This document shows, one piece after another, positions 1-11,639 of a stretch of 64,000 nucleotides of DNA. A program made the translations under genes and the position numbers. The notes beneath the pieces are model-generated. The model ran no database searches. It saw only the letters and a program-made list of their open reading frames with translations, and was not told the DNA's origin. Each line of letters begins with the position of its first letter. The first letter of the stretch is position 1. The DNA comes from Guyanagaster necrorhizus (taxonomy: Eukaryota > Basidiomycota > Agaricomycetes > Agaricales > Physalacriaceae), in contig NW_025064907.1 of NCBI RefSeq assembly GCF_019112545.1, positions 124,001-188,000 on the forward strand, in the 5' to 3' direction.

Positions 1-130
1 TCCATTGGCATTGTATACTGGAATCAGAGCAGCAGTGGTCCATGTAGGGAGTTGGTGCTTGTTGATAAAGACATGATTAATTGAGCTTCCAGTGCAGCCA
101 CTGTCAATGAAGGCAACTACTGCATGGACT
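1..130 (-). pseudogene. Retropepsin (protease) fragment of element A
   Basis: On the minus strand the sequence reads through AFIDSGCTGSSINH and on to a PVYNANG motif. This is the DSG active-site block and flap-proximal region of a Ty3/gypsy retropepsin, which cuts the Gag-Pol polyprotein. The catalytic Asp-Ser-Gly is intact here, unlike the copia copies in this window. The frame has no stop in the visible 130 bases but is cut by the window edge, and the connection to gag is broken. It belongs to element A and follows its gag in the expected order. Confidence 0.8.
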
Positions 131-699
131 GCTCAATTGATCAAAGTTTTGATTTGGGTCTTGGTTGTTAAGTCCCATCCTGGGGTTTTGGTTTGTTGGA
201 TAAATCTTTTTGGTCCTCAGAGTTCATTGAGCCACTCCAAGGCTCAGCATCACTTAGTCTTTCTCATTCCTTTCACTATTTCATCAATGACTTCTTTGGC
301 TCTGGTTTGATATATTCAATTCTTGAGTACAGCCTTCACCACTTCTTCCATTGTTGCCTCTCTGATAGCTCATCATGTCTATTTGGTCTCAAATGGCTTG
401 AGCCATTCAGTGGGGGTCTCTCCCCCTGTTCAGCCTATAGGCATTTGAGTTTTGGGTTTTGGCAATTCTTCAGCAGTAGCAATAGTAGTTGATGCAGGTA
501 TATTTGAATGCACACATAATTTAGACATAGTTATACCTACAGAGGAGCTATTAGTCCATCCTGTGGCTACCATTGATGCTCTGCCAAGTCCTTTGGCTGA
601 TCCAGTAGAATCACTCACTGGTTGGCCCTGTCTTTTACCTTTTCCACCTTCGTTTCTGCATCAAGCTCTTCTGCTTCCTTCTGCAACTCAGCAATCTGA

Positions 700-2860
700 G
701 CCTGAATATCTTCCCAGGTTTATTTTCTTTTTAAGCAGTCCTTTGGTATGTGGCCCTTTTGGCCACAATTGAAATATTTACCCTCCTTCTTAAGGCAATC
801 AATGTCTATTGGCTTTCTCATTCTGGTGTACATGGTATCTGTCTCTGTCTTCTGCATGCCATACATAGGGGTGCTGGCTGTTGTTGATCCTGATTTAGAG
901 GTCCTAGTCTGACTACCAGTCTTTAAATTTGAAGCTGGTTGGTTTGGTTTCTGATACTCTTGCAGATTCACTTGTTCTGCCTTCTGCCACTGCTTTTCTT
1001 TGTACATCTCAATGACATGCTCCTTCCATTCATCATATCCTTTCAGAATAAAATTTCCAATATTGGAGATCATCTTAATATAAGATGATGGAGCTCCCTG
1101 TTTGAGCACTTCTACTATTCTCCCATCATCAGCAATATTGTCCTGTATGCTGGCAAGCTTGGTGAGCTGTTCCAGCTCATCAAAGTACTCTGTGGCCATC
1201 TTGTTGCCTATTTTGAATTCTTTGATCTTTGACTTGTGGATCTCCTGTACTGCTGGGTTGATGAATTTGCCATTTAGCATCTGTTTAAAGACAGGCTGGA
1301 ATGAGAATCAGTGATGCTGACATGTGATGGAATAGAAGTTTGGTGAGATTAGGATCCATCATGTCTTTGTCTTGTCTTTGAGATACAAAGCCATGAATAG
1401 GATCTTGTTTATGTTGGTCTCTAAGTATGTGACATATACTTCAAAGTATTGTTTGCAGTCAATTAGAAATTGATTGATGTTGTCTGATGCCCTCTTGAAG
1501 AGTCAGAGCTTTCATAATAAATTGAGTTTGCACTGGAGAACAGTGGTGTTCTTTGGTAAAGGCCCCATAGAGTTGGGCCACTGATCAAAAAGCAGCTGCC
1601 ACCAGTCAGTAGGTAGGCTGGAGAAGGAATGGAGGGATCTGTTGTTGGCAATGGGACTTCCTATTGGAGTGGCTTCCTTATGTACAATTACTTCATTTTG
1701 TATGGTGAATCCTAATTTGACCACTTCAGGATCATCCTTGACAAGCTCCTTGCCACTGCCTTTGACTTCATCTGATGGCAGTTGTCTGCCAAGAAGGTGA
1801 CTTTCTCTGCTGGTCTAAGGATTTTGGAAGCCAGCAGGCCAAGGAGTTGGCTGGGGTCAGAAGTGAGAGAGCTGAGTAGCCAAGGTCTGGATTGATGGCA
1901 TTGTGTAGGAGTATTGACTCTGATTGGTCCAGATAGATGAGGCTGTGTAAATGGCTTGCTTCAGGGTGGCAGACAGAGTCTATAGTATTGGTTCAATGTT
2001 GAACTTGGACTTATACTTTGGTAAGTTGCCAAGTCAGTCTTCAGAGTGTCTCCTGTTATAAATAGAAATTGCATGTTCAGTAGCAGAATGTTGTAAAATG
2101 TCCTGCCATTCCATGGCATCTGCATAAATGTACTTCTGTCCCATGAGTGAGGCTGGCCATTCAGTATCTCACCATAGGAATGTGACTCCTTCCTCATACA
2201 GTTTCTGATACTCTCTTTCTCTGTTCCTTTGTATTTCTTCTCCCAGCACTTTATCATCAGTGCTTTCTGTGGCAAATTCCCATTTCCACCTAGAGGGCAC
2301 ATCCTGAGCCCATTTCTGTTTGTCTTTCTTGTCCTCACTCTCATCACTCTCTCTATCCTCACTGTTCTTGATGAGGAAGCTCTCAGGCTGGTTATAGATA
2401 GACTGGGTGGGGGCTTTGATGATTGCTGGCAAACTGGTTGTTGACTTGGATACTAGGTCCAGCTTTGTTGCTGGTGGGCTGAAGAGAAGACTGGTTGACA
2501 AGTTGGCTAACACCAACCTCAATATCTCCACAATGGTCACCATGCACTCAGTGCTCCTTTGGTTCTCAGCAATAGATGTGGAAGTTTCAGTAGTATTGGA
2601 GGTTAAGAAAGAGTGCTGCAACTCTTCCACCCAGGAATTGCCTGAGGCTGTGGTCAAAGATATGAGCATTTCTGAAGACTCAAAGCCCATAGGTATCAAG
2701 TACAGATTCAGCATGAGAGAGAATGGTATTAGTGTCAGCAATACTGTCAGTTTGAGGATGAGAGAGATATGAGGTGTGTCTTTGAGCCTCACTAGCAGTG
2801 ACAGCTTCTGCCAATCCAGCCCATGGGTTGGTTTTGCTTCTTGCTAGTGCTGAGCTCCCT
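700..2860 (-). pseudogene. gag of element A (zinc knuckle, degenerate)
   Basis: Gag is the structural protein that packages retrotransposon RNA. The longest surviving frame (720-1280) carries a capsid-like helical stretch followed by a Ser/Thr-rich linker and a CCHC zinc knuckle near 730-775 that reads YFNCGQKGHIPKDC. The first zinc-binding Cys is Tyr (TGT to TAT), a G-to-A change on the coding strand. Upstream (2169-2792) lies an acidic and basic coiled region ending in an EEIQRNREREYQ segment, which has a recognisable counterpart in the gag fragment at 4810-6895. Stops and frameshifts separate the pieces, so this is not a functional gene. Confidence 0.75.
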
Positions 2861-2865
2861 GAAAG

Positions 2866-3342
2866 TGTTAGACTTAAGCTGCATGTGATATTATTCATAT
2901 GATAAACTGATGTCACTTCATATTTGAGTGTTCCATCAGAGTTCACATATGTGAATTATTATCAGAGTGTGATCAAGACCTTAGAGATTGGCTTGAGAGT
3001 ATAATGGTGTGAAGATAAACTTTAGCTCAAAGCTGGTGTTACCAGCAAGAGTGAGCCATCTTATATACTGTACATGTCTGGGCTAATTATACTACTACCT
3101 ATTGTATGTTGTTGAGTCTTTGGTGCCCATTGTCTTTAGACATCACTACTATACACAAAAGGTCTGTTATGCATCATTGAGTACACTATTGCATTGAAAG
3201 ACAATCAAATAGATTAGTTGTGCTGACTAAGCTCATCTCACAGTCTCAAGCACTTGGTTAAGTGCTCTGACTAAGCATAGATAGAGGTTAATCTATAAAG
3301 AAAAAGAGAAAAAAAAGATTAAAAATAGAAAAAATCATAACA
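2866..3342 (-). repeat. Solo LTR inside gag, with 5-bp target duplication
   Basis: A 477-bp LTR of the TGTTA...TAACA family. It is flanked by identical 5-bp repeats GAAAG at 2861-2865 and 3343-3347, the normal target duplication size for Ty3/gypsy. No internal retroelement sequence lies between the two flanks, so this is a solo LTR left by recombination between the two LTRs of an element that had inserted in gag of element A. It keeps the AGCTTTGAGCTAA block (minus strand) found in the other LTRs. Confidence 0.88.
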
Positions 3343-3347
3343 GAAAG

Positions 3348-4349
3348 GTGAGTCCAGCATTCTAAGACTATATCAGATTGAGAAAGCAGATCCCCAGATA
3401 GCAGCTTTATGGAGCCACTGCTCCCATCACTATTATCAATTGTATTGTTCTTTTTATGTTGGGCTTCATCTTTAGTGGCCTCCTGGTTGGCAGTGCTACT
3501 GTTGTTAAGTCTTTCTGAGCTATAATATTGAGGGCTCACCCCAGTGTAGGGCTGGGTGTGAATCCTTCCACTCTCATCAAGCCTAGCTGTGAGAGTTGGG
3601 GCCTATGGCTCATGCAGCTCTTTATCATTGCTCCAGAGGTTGGTAGCTCCATAACTACTATAGTTGGTGTAGACTGATGAGGCAGGGCTTCTGGCAGGCA
3701 TGGCATAGAGTGAGTTGTGTCCTGAGTTCAACAAAATGCTTCAGGGTCTTGAAGCCACCCAAGAGGTATCAAGGGAGTCTCTAGCATGATCTCTAACATC
3801 AGGCTCTCTTGAAACAGTGGAAGGGTCAGAGGATGACAAGTCATTAAAGAAGTCCAAGAGAAGATTCTCATCTTTATAGTTAGAGATGGGGGTGAGATCC
3901 ATATGTTCCTGAATCCTATGAGGTGAGATTTGCTGTTTTGGCTGTTGGATCATCAGGATTGAGAGAGGTATCTATGTTCTTCCTCCTCCTAAATGTTCTC
4001 TGAATTCAAGCTGCTAGGCTTGGCTTAGGGTATGGGTCTGACCAGAAGCTGGAAGCAGACTCAGGCAGAGGCAGGAATGTTATGAAAGGGGAGGTTGGAG
4101 GTTGCATTTTATAGAATTTGTTGAACTTATTGAAAGGCTTGATAGTGCCTGACTATCTAAGCTGTTACTGATTGTCATCTGTAGCAGAGTTGAATAATGA
4201 CCAGTAAGCCTAAAAGCATTCTGATGATGGAAGCTAGTAGCTTAAAAAAGTTGTCAGTGAGATCAGAGGTAGTAGTCAGTGCTGATGGCATTCAGTTTCC
4301 TTTGTGCTATTGTGCATAAGAAAAGGAAAGCTAAAAGCTAAAAGCTAAT
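3348..4349 (-). pseudogene. Leader and N-terminal gag region of element A
   Basis: This 1-kb stretch sits between the solo LTR and the 5' LTR of element A. Short minus-strand frames (3348-3539 and 3741-3953) are rich in Ser, Asp and Asn, as in gag leader regions of basidiomycete chromoviruses. Part of it (around 3690-3850) is visibly similar to 8810-8960 next to the LTR at 9417, for example the shared 'catagaggga/gtgagttgtg' and 'catcaagggagtct'-type words, which shows the two are the same region of two family members. Stops break every frame. Confidence 0.55.
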
Positions 4350-4809
4350 TGTTAGACTCAAGTTGCACATGATCAAAACACATGATAAACTAACATGGTT
4401 TTATATTCAAACCTTTGTGCTAGAGTCCACTATTGTGCTTTATTGACCAAATGCCTCAAGGCCTTTGCAAGGTAGCTTAAGAATAAAATGAGATAGAATA
4501 AACTTTAGCTCAAAGCTGGAGTTATACCAGCAAGAGCTGTCCTACTTATATACTACAAGTCCTGGTCAATATAAATAATGCTATCTATTGTGTCTGTCAT
4601 AGACATTATGCCCTTTGTCCTTAGGCATTATTACTGTCTATAAAAAAGCAATTGTGCATTATCAAGTGTCATTGTTGTGTCAAAAGACAATGACTGATCT
4701 GGCTTGTTGTGCTGACTAAGCTGGTCCCACAGCCTTAAGTGCTAGGTTAGGTGCTCTGACTAAGCATAAATAGAGATTAAGATGAAAAGAAATAAAAAAA
4801 ATTATAACA
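4350..4809 (-). repeat. 5' LTR of element A
   Basis: A 460-bp LTR beginning TGTTA and ending TAACA (perfect short inverted ends). On the minus strand a TATA box (TATATAAG, 4545-4552) lies about 35 bp upstream of AGCTTTGAGCTAA (4505-4517), the probable start of the R region and of the mRNA. The flanking pentamers differ (ctaat and aaatg), which fits a 5' LTR of a longer element rather than a solo LTR. Its right end abuts a truncated gag zinc knuckle. Confidence 0.85.
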
Positions 4810-6895
4810 AAATGGCCCTTCTTCTCACAGTTGAAGCATTTCTCCTCCTTTCTTAATTGACCAATGTCTATGGGTTTTCCTTGCCAAGTATAGGTAGTTC
4901 TGGTATCAGTCTTCTGGATGAAATAGGAGAGTGTAGAAGTCAAGGTGGATGTGTTGAACTTGGCAGGAGTTGACATAGTAGTCTTTCTCTGATTGCTGAA
5001 TCTCTGGTCATCCTGCTGATGGGCATCTTCTGCCTTCTGTCAATGTTGCTCTTTGTTTATCAACATGATCTGTGCCTTCCATTCTTTATATCCCTTCAGA
5101 ATGTTAAAACTGATGTCAGAGATCATTGTGATATAAGAGTGGAAAATTTCTTTCTTCAGGTATTCAACCAGACATCCATCATCCTTAATATTGTCAATAA
5201 GCTCAGCCAACTTGGTGAGTTGCTCATACTCATTGAAGTATCCAGTGGCCATATTTTTGCCCATTCAGAGGTCTTTCATCTTTTGCTTGTAGACTTCTTG
5301 GATGGCTGGATCAATAAACTTGTCATGTACCATCTGTTTAAATATCAGCCAGGACAGCAGTTGATGGTATCCTCTGGTTATGAAATAAAGGTTCCAACTC
5401 TTCAGTGTCCACCAAATCTTGACCTTGTCTTCAAAATAGGATGTGGCAAAGGTGACCCAATAAATGTCAGCAGATAGGTAGGCAGAATATACTTAAAAAT
5501 ATTGCTTGCAATCAATTAGAAAGCAATTGACATTATCAGATTGCCTCTTGAAGTGTCAAAGCTTTCATATGAGATCTGGTTTGCATTGTACTTGAACCAA
5601 GTCAGAGGTGAGTGGCTCCATTGGATTCAGATAGTTGTCAAAGGGTGGTACTTTCTGGTATGACATGGAGAAAGAATGGAGGGAATCATTGTAAGCAACT
5701 GGGCTTCTAGAGACTTGTTCTTCTGGCTTTTGGATAATTACTCCATTGACAATAGTGAACTCTTGTTTGGTGACTTCAGGATCATCTCCCTTGGGTTGGC
5801 CACTGGGTCCAGCTTCATCAGCAGAGAGCTGTCCCCCCATTAATCAGCTTCCTCTTGGCTTCCAAGGATATCTAGTCAGATTCTCATCTTGTACAGCCTG
5901 TGGTTCCCAGCAATAAGTGGAGGCCATGCTGGTGGTTCAGATTGTTGGTGCTAAATATACAGCTCTTCATGGGAGAATGGGTGACATGTTCAGCATTGGT
6001 CAGATTTTGAACTGAGACCAATATTCTGGGAGTTTGGCCAGAGGGTCTTCAGGGTGTTATTGATTATATAGGTAAATGGCCTGTTTCATTGTGGCATACT
6101 GTAAAATGTCAATTTGTTCCTCTGAGCTAGCTACTGTATACTCCTTTCTGAGTGGGATCATCTGCCACTCCAAATCTTAAACAACCTCATAAACCCTCTT
6201 CTGATATAGTCATTTGAGTTCTTTTTCTCATTCCTATTGTATTTCTGCTTCCAATAATTCCTCATCCTAGATCTCAGCAGAATCCCTGGAATACTCAAAG
6301 ATTCTTGGGATAAGATCATCCTCCTCACTGTCCTCACTGTCTCTTTCAGGAAAGTCATTGTGCAGATCAAAGATAGATGGCATCCAGAGTTTCACCATTG
6401 CAGGTGAACTGTCCTAAGGTGCTGGATCCAGAGTCAGCAGAAGTGAGAGATCAGGGAAGGAGTTCTTTGGTGGACCCCTCCTGATTCTCTACTGCCTCCA
6501 CTGCTGCATGATACTCTTGGAATTGGTTAGTATTCCACTCATTGAGAAGTACTCCAGCAACTCAGCTCAGATAAGTCACTGAATGGTTGATTTGAAGATG
6601 TGGACTGACAGCAGAGGATGGGCTCTGTAAGTAGAGAGAGGAGTTTGAGGAGTTTGAGGAAGAGGAACTTCTCATAGTGAAGAGGGAGGTTCTGTTTCAG
6701 GCCAGCTTGGCTCTTGAAATAGGCTTGCAGTGTCATTTTGGTTTCTATACCTCTCATAGTTCCTTCTTCCATAATTCTGCCTTTGAGCTTCTTCTTCATA
6801 TTAGTTTCTATAATAAACTTCTTCTGCACCATTGACATGCCCTCTCCATGTTCAGGCATGTAAAATTGCGAAAATTGCGAATACAGGGACCACAT
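4810..6895 (-). pseudogene. gag fragment of an older chromovirus copy, truncated by element A
   Basis: A minus-strand gag relic with the same segment order as gag of element A: an acidic region with a KQKYNRNEKKNS-like motif (about 6150-6370), a helical capsid-like block (5040-5264), and a CCHC knuckle that starts CFNCEKKGHF (about 4815-4860) and stops abruptly at the LTR edge at 4809. The two remaining knuckle ligands are therefore missing. All frames are broken and CpG is nearly absent. It may be the continuation of the copy whose 5' LTR is at 9417-9866, with foreign DNA in between, but I could not prove that. Confidence 0.65.
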
Positions 6896-8520
6896 TCCAG
6901 TCCAGTAAGCATGTAACAGAAAATAGGACTAGAGTGCACAGAAACCTAGCTATCATAATGATAAACTGAAGTAACAATAAGCAGAGTGCATGGTCTAGTA
7001 ACAGACTAATACCAGAGGGGTTAGGCTGCATGTGAGGTCCCAGCACTTGGCCCTAAATGTGCCAATACTATTACAAGAGGACATGCTAAAAATAAAAAGA
7101 CTATGATCAAAATATGATCAGCAAGTCTGATCACATTGATCAAGGATGCACAGCCATTGATGTCCTGATGGGACATGCCTTAGAACAGAGAACTGAGACC
7201 CAAAGAAAGGTATCTGAGTAATGGGTATTGAATGGAGGAATAGACTGATGACAACAAGCTAACAAGTAGAGGAATATTACTCCAGGAATGAATAGCATGG
7301 ATACCACCCTGAGCCTTGCATGCATACATATGATGGCTTAGCATGCATAACACAGTGAGGGACTCCACATCATACCAAGAAATGGCACCTTTGGTGAGTC
7401 AGATGGAATGACTGGTTGGACACAGGAAAGCAGAACATAGCCATTGTGGCTGGCTCCTGGCATGAGAAATAACTCCAGGGGTCTGGAACAGTTTACTGCT
7501 GTCAGAGATGTCACCAGAGGAATAAGAAAGTGAGCAGACCTGGTGAGGCCAGCTAGCCGATGTCAGCTAGTGAAGGAACAGCAGGCACAGTCATCGTCTG
7601 AAAGAGAATAAGCATGGTAACTGCGATATGCATGTGAATAATACCTATGGGATCTGGCATGGAGTCTCATGCTTTGAGGATACCATAGTAGGATTGTATT
7701 AGTAAGTACCATAGTAGAGTATTTAAATATGGTATTATATGACTGGAGGGGAGGTTTTTCCAACCCCTCACAGTTGCAGTGTATTGGGCACAGAAAGTCT
7801 TGCACTCTAGCTCTGGATTTGTGTTAGTAACTCTGGGTGAGAGAATAAACTTATTATTGAATATCATTGAGAGAGCTGTGAGAACTAAGTGAGGCATCAA
7901 AGCTCGTGAAGGACTTAGGCCCAGTTTGATAAGAGGTTTTGGATTGCACTATAACCTGAGAATAAGAGAGCGGTGTCTAAAGGGTGTCATCTTGAGTTTT
8001 TGAGGTATTTGTGATGCACAGTGCTACAGGTGGCAGAGGTTCAAACCCTTTGGTCTGTCAGATGGGGTTTCATTGTGTTTGTGTCTCTGGATCACATAGG
8101 TTTGAATCCTGTGGGTCTATGATCGGTTTGGAAACTTGTGAACAGAGATCTGTGCTCTTTGGCACTTGTGGACATGTTTGTGATTGGTTTCTGCTTAGAG
8201 CACAAAGCTTTGAGTTGGGTATTGTGTGTGTTAGGGATTTGAGTTGATCTGAGCTGTGCTTGGGACCATTTGAGAGTTTTAAAGGAGTGTTTTGATGTAT
8301 CATATTGAACTGCAGTACCCTTTGCCTTGAGGCCCAGCAACACCAGTTGCCACCTCTTGTTTTGATAAAACAAAAAGCTTTGAGACTTAGAAAGGCCTCG
8401 GACTGTTGTAAGCATACTATTACTGTTTGCATGCTGTGATCTCATTGAAGAAGACAATTATATTTGTTGATTGCTACTTTTATCACATTATAATCCTCTC
8501 ATGAACTAAGAGTTTTGTGT
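6896..8520. other. CpG-poor, unassigned repeat-like DNA
   Basis: No convincing coding region. The stretch has slightly more CpG than its neighbours and separates the gag fragment on its left from the leader-like region on its right. It contains two sequences resembling RNA polymerase III B boxes (8038-8048 and 8099-8109) and a possible TATA-like 'gtatttaaatatgg' near 7710. It could be an insertion of another element or a long LTR; I cannot identify its ends. Confidence 0.3.
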
Positions 8521-9402
8521 GTGTGTGAGTGTGATACAGTGGATAATGCTCTGCTGTATCTGTTTTCATCTTGTGCACACTCAGATTCTCTTTACCATGT
8601 TATACCTCAGACTTGGATTGAGTCCTGGCTGGCTGAGTTTTATGTCCTCAGCTGATAATATGTTTTTCCTCTTCAATGTCAGCTCAGCTTTCCAGTGGTC
8701 CAGCTTTTCAAGTGAACTTCTCTATTTGCTCAATGATCCAGTCAGATACTGGAATTCTGAATAGGCTTTTTGCAGACTTGGACAGGTTGGTATCTTCAAT
8801 TTCTGAGTGCTCAGAGATTGCATAGAGGGAGTTGTGGCCTGCAGCTAATTGAGTGGCATCAAGAGAGTCTCAAGCAACTCTGTCAATTCCATAGGTAGAA
8901 GAGGCAGTAGAAGGGTTGGGGGATAGCCTCCCTCAAAGAAGTCACTATAGAGATCCTTGTCTTTATGGTCCAGGACTCTAGGAAGGTTTGACAGATCATG
9001 ACAGATGACATGTTGGTTGTATCTTCAAAGACTCCTGAGAGGATGGCTTCTTTCTGATCCCATCAGAAGAGATTCTGAATTCAGAACATCAGGAGCAGTT
9101 TTGGGTATAGTTTTCTGTATGGGCTTATTGGTGATTCTGGCAGATTCTGGAGGAAGGTTATGGAGGGAGAGGATGGGCATAATGTTTTTGGTTCAGCAGT
9201 AGATTGTTTGGAGCTCATAGTAATATCTGATTATCCAAGCAGCAATAGATTGGTTTCTTCAGCAGAGATAGACAATAACAAGGTGCCTGAGCAAGATGCT
9301 ACTAATGGCACTCAAAAGCTTAGTGAAGTCAGAGGTAATATTGTGGGCTGATAGCATTTGGTTTTCTTTGCCACAGATATGCATAAGAAAAGGGAAGCAG
9401 GA

Positions 9403-9416
9403 AGCTTTGAGCTAAC
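9403..9416 (-). promoter_or_regulatory. Self-complementary primer-binding site of element D
   Basis: On the element strand the bases right after the LTR read GTTAGCTCAAAGCT. Their reverse complement, AGCTTTGAGCTAAC, matches the block in the family's LTRs that lies about 35 bp after the TATA box: 12 of 14 in this element's own LTR (9578-9589 region) and 13 of 14 in the LTR at 4350. No 3'-CCA-type tRNA complement (starting TGG) is present. This layout is that of the self-priming Tf1/sushi group, in which the 5' end of the mRNA folds back as the primer for reverse transcription. Confidence 0.65.
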
Positions 9417-9866
9417 TGTTAGATCTAACTGGCATGTGACCTAAATACATGATAAACTAGTGCTGTATTATGTTCATACAGTCATGCTAGAGTCCACTTA
9501 GTGTGTTCTAATAGATGAAGTGCTGTCAAGGCCAAAGACAGATAAGGCTCAAGAAAAGATAGTATAAGATAAACTTATAGCTCAAAGCTGGACTACTACA
9601 GTGAGCACTATCCTACTTATATACTGTCTAGCCATGATAAATATAACTACTTTTCTATTGTACTGTTCTGTACTATGCTGCTTATTCTGTCTGGTTGTTG
9701 GGAAGTAAACAATGGAAAATTGTTTGGAGATGAAGCAACCAAGTACAATAGTATGCATTGTTGTGATTATCTAATCTTTCTCATACTTGCAGATAGATGC
9801 TCATGATAAGATAGATGCTCTGATAAAATAAGAAAAAGATGATAAAATAAGAGAAAAATCATAATA
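9417..9866 (-). repeat. 5' LTR of element D
   Basis: A 450-bp LTR of the same family. It starts TGTTA and ends TAATA, where the expected final TAACA shows a C-to-T change. It holds a minus-strand TATA box (around 9611-9618) and an AGCTTTGAGCTA block (9578-9589). Flanking pentamers differ (ctaac and gagat), so it is not a solo LTR. Confidence 0.82.
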
Positions 9867-10320
9867 GAGATCTGCTGCTCTTGAGTGTCATTCTCACACT
9901 TTCTAGATCTAACAAAAGAACTTGAAGAGTAACTAGATGACACTAACAATTTCTCTAGGCCTCATTGGAACCACATATAGGACTCCAACATTAAAAGTTC
10001 ACACCACATATGGGTTGTACCATCTAGTATCCATATTCTTATATGATATTCCTGTTATAAGAAAATTCACATATATACTGTGAGTCACTGTAAACAATTC
10101 AGAGCCTCATATCTCTGTAGCTACCCCTTGCTACACCTCTTTGGAGATTAGTCACCATATGGAGGTATATGACTAGACTCACTTAAACTAGCCTTCAGAT
10201 TCTATGCCTTGGTTTCACTTTCTATAAGAGATTTTGTGTTTCCTGCCCACAGAGAGTCTAATCAAACAATTTCTGGTTCATCAACAGATTTATGTGCTAT
10301 AAGATCATGCTCTCCAAGGT
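9867..10320. other. CpG-poor retroelement-derived DNA, no identifiable domain
   Basis: No recognisable frame on either strand. It lies between a minus-strand LTR and the plus-strand integrase region, so it is probably decayed pol or a junction between two insertions. Confidence 0.35.
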
Positions 10321-11606
10321 GAAATTATTGCATGATCTTATGACCATATCATAGTGGGACATCCAGGTATTGCAAAAACAGTGGAGCTAGTTCTGTGGGA
10401 GTATTGGTGGCTGAAATTGAAGAGTGATGTGAAGAAGTATATCAAGGCAAGTGAGATGTGTCAGCATACCAAATCAAGTATGCAAGCAAAGGCCACACCA
10501 TTATACCCAAATAAGGTCCTGATAGCACCATAGACCCACATCTTGGTGGACATGATAACCAGTCTATCAGAATGCTATGACTATGATGCCATCATTATTA
10601 TAGTTGATTATTTCTCTAAGGCAATCATTTCAGTCATATGTTCAATGGAACTATCTTCAGAAGAATAGGCAAAAATCCTACAGAACAAAGTCTATGCCAA
10701 ATACAGTATGCTACAAGTAGTGATCTTGGACTATAGACCACAGTTCATCTCTAAATTTATGATGGACTGATATCATCTGCTCTAAATTCAGAGCAACACA
10801 TCAATAGCTTATCACCCACAGACTGATAAGCAAACAGAGTGCATTAATCAAGAGGTTGAAAAGTATCTTCAGATGTTCATCAATTATCAATAGGATGATT
10901 GAGCCCACTGGCTGCCATTGGTAGCCTTCCAACACAATAATCAAGTCCACCCAGCTATCAGTAAAACTCCTTTCTTTATCAACTATGGACAGCACTCTTA
11001 TATCACTATCTCATCCCATTAAATAAGCCTAACTTCTGCTTCCACTATATTGGCAGAACAAATGATGAAAATCCATGATAAAACAAAGATTGCTCTTGAA
11101 AAGACTGCCAATGCCATGAAATGATAATACAACAAATCCTGCTTCCCACAATCCAGTATCATGTAGGCAACTGCATCTGGCTCAATGCCTCCAACCTTCA
11201 TCTCTCTTGACCCAAAAAGAAGCTTGCCAATAAACATACCAGTCTCTTTCCTATCACCAAGAAGGTTGGTGCTTCTGTATATCAATTAACATTGCCTGCA
11301 ATGTGGAGGGTACTCTCTGTTTTTAATAAGTTCCTCCTATCCTCATATATACCATCTGCTGTTCTCAATCAAGAAACTCCTTCTTCTCTCTCTGATCTGA
11401 TTGAAGATGAAGAATATTATAAAATTGAGCAGATGCTCAATCATCACCTTTGAAAAACCCATAGATACTGTGATACCAGTTCTAGCTTTCACATTGAATA
11501 CCTGGTCAAGTGGAAGGAGTATGGTCTGAAATTAAATCAGTGGATACATAAATGAGATATGAATGCTGACAGTGCTATTTATGACTATAAACTATCTTTT
11601 AATTAA
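10321..11606 (+). pseudogene. Integrase with C-terminal chromodomain (Ty3/gypsy pol 3' end, element E)
   Basis: Translated conceptually, this begins with an HHCC zinc-binding module (HIIVGHPGIAKTVELV, YWWLKLKSDVKKYIKASEMC near 10340-10480), then the integrase catalytic core (VDMITSLSE... DAIIIIVDYFSKAII, about 10535-10630; the motif NSTSIAYHPQTD-like region near 10795-10830), and a C-terminal chromodomain (FHIEYLVKWKEYGLKLNQW, about 11490-11545). Integrase inserts the cDNA; the chromodomain binds modified histones and marks this element as a chromovirus. Several in-frame stops (for example TGA at 10333-10335, TAG in place of a Trp codon near 10530) and at least one frameshift make it nonfunctional. 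Confidence 0.82.
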
Positions 11607-11626
11607 GCCATCAGGACAATAGTCTT

Positions 11627-11639
11627 AAGGAGGAGATAA
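11627..11639 (+). promoter_or_regulatory. Polypurine tract of element E
   Basis: AAGGAGGAGATAA directly precedes the LTR that starts at 11640. This is where second-strand synthesis is primed in LTR retrotransposons. Its position and purine run match expectation. Confidence 0.75.

Larger units (their letters stand above)
1..4809 (-). mobile_element. Ty3/gypsy chromovirus, partial, 3' part off-window (element A)
   Basis: Minus-strand LTR retrotransposon, decayed. Its 5' LTR is at 4350-4809. The internal region runs leftwards through a gag leader (3348-4349), a gag region with a zinc knuckle (about 720-2800) and a retropepsin start (1-130), then leaves the window. A solo LTR of the same family, with its own 5-bp target duplication (2861-3347), interrupts gag, so the sequences on either side of it belong to one element. 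The right LTR edge at 4809 cuts directly into the zinc knuckle of another gag copy, so element A inserted into an older relative. No target duplication can be checked because the left end lies outside. Reading frames carry many stops and almost no CpG. High confidence in class and direction, moderate in the exact gag extent. Confidence 0.85.
8521..9866 (-). mobile_element. 5' end of a Ty3/gypsy chromovirus copy (element D)
   Basis: A minus-strand fragment made of a 5' LTR (9417-9866), an adjoining primer-binding site (9403-9416) and a leader/N-terminal gag region running left to about 8520. The leader resembles that of element A. The inner end is not resolved; the gag relic at 4810-6895 could be its continuation. 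All frames contain stops. Confidence 0.65.

Noticed and set aside
7140..8460. Several minus-strand frames of 60-120 codons in the repeat block
   Set aside because: They are long only because CpG loss and low GC change stop frequency; they share no domain with any retroelement protein.
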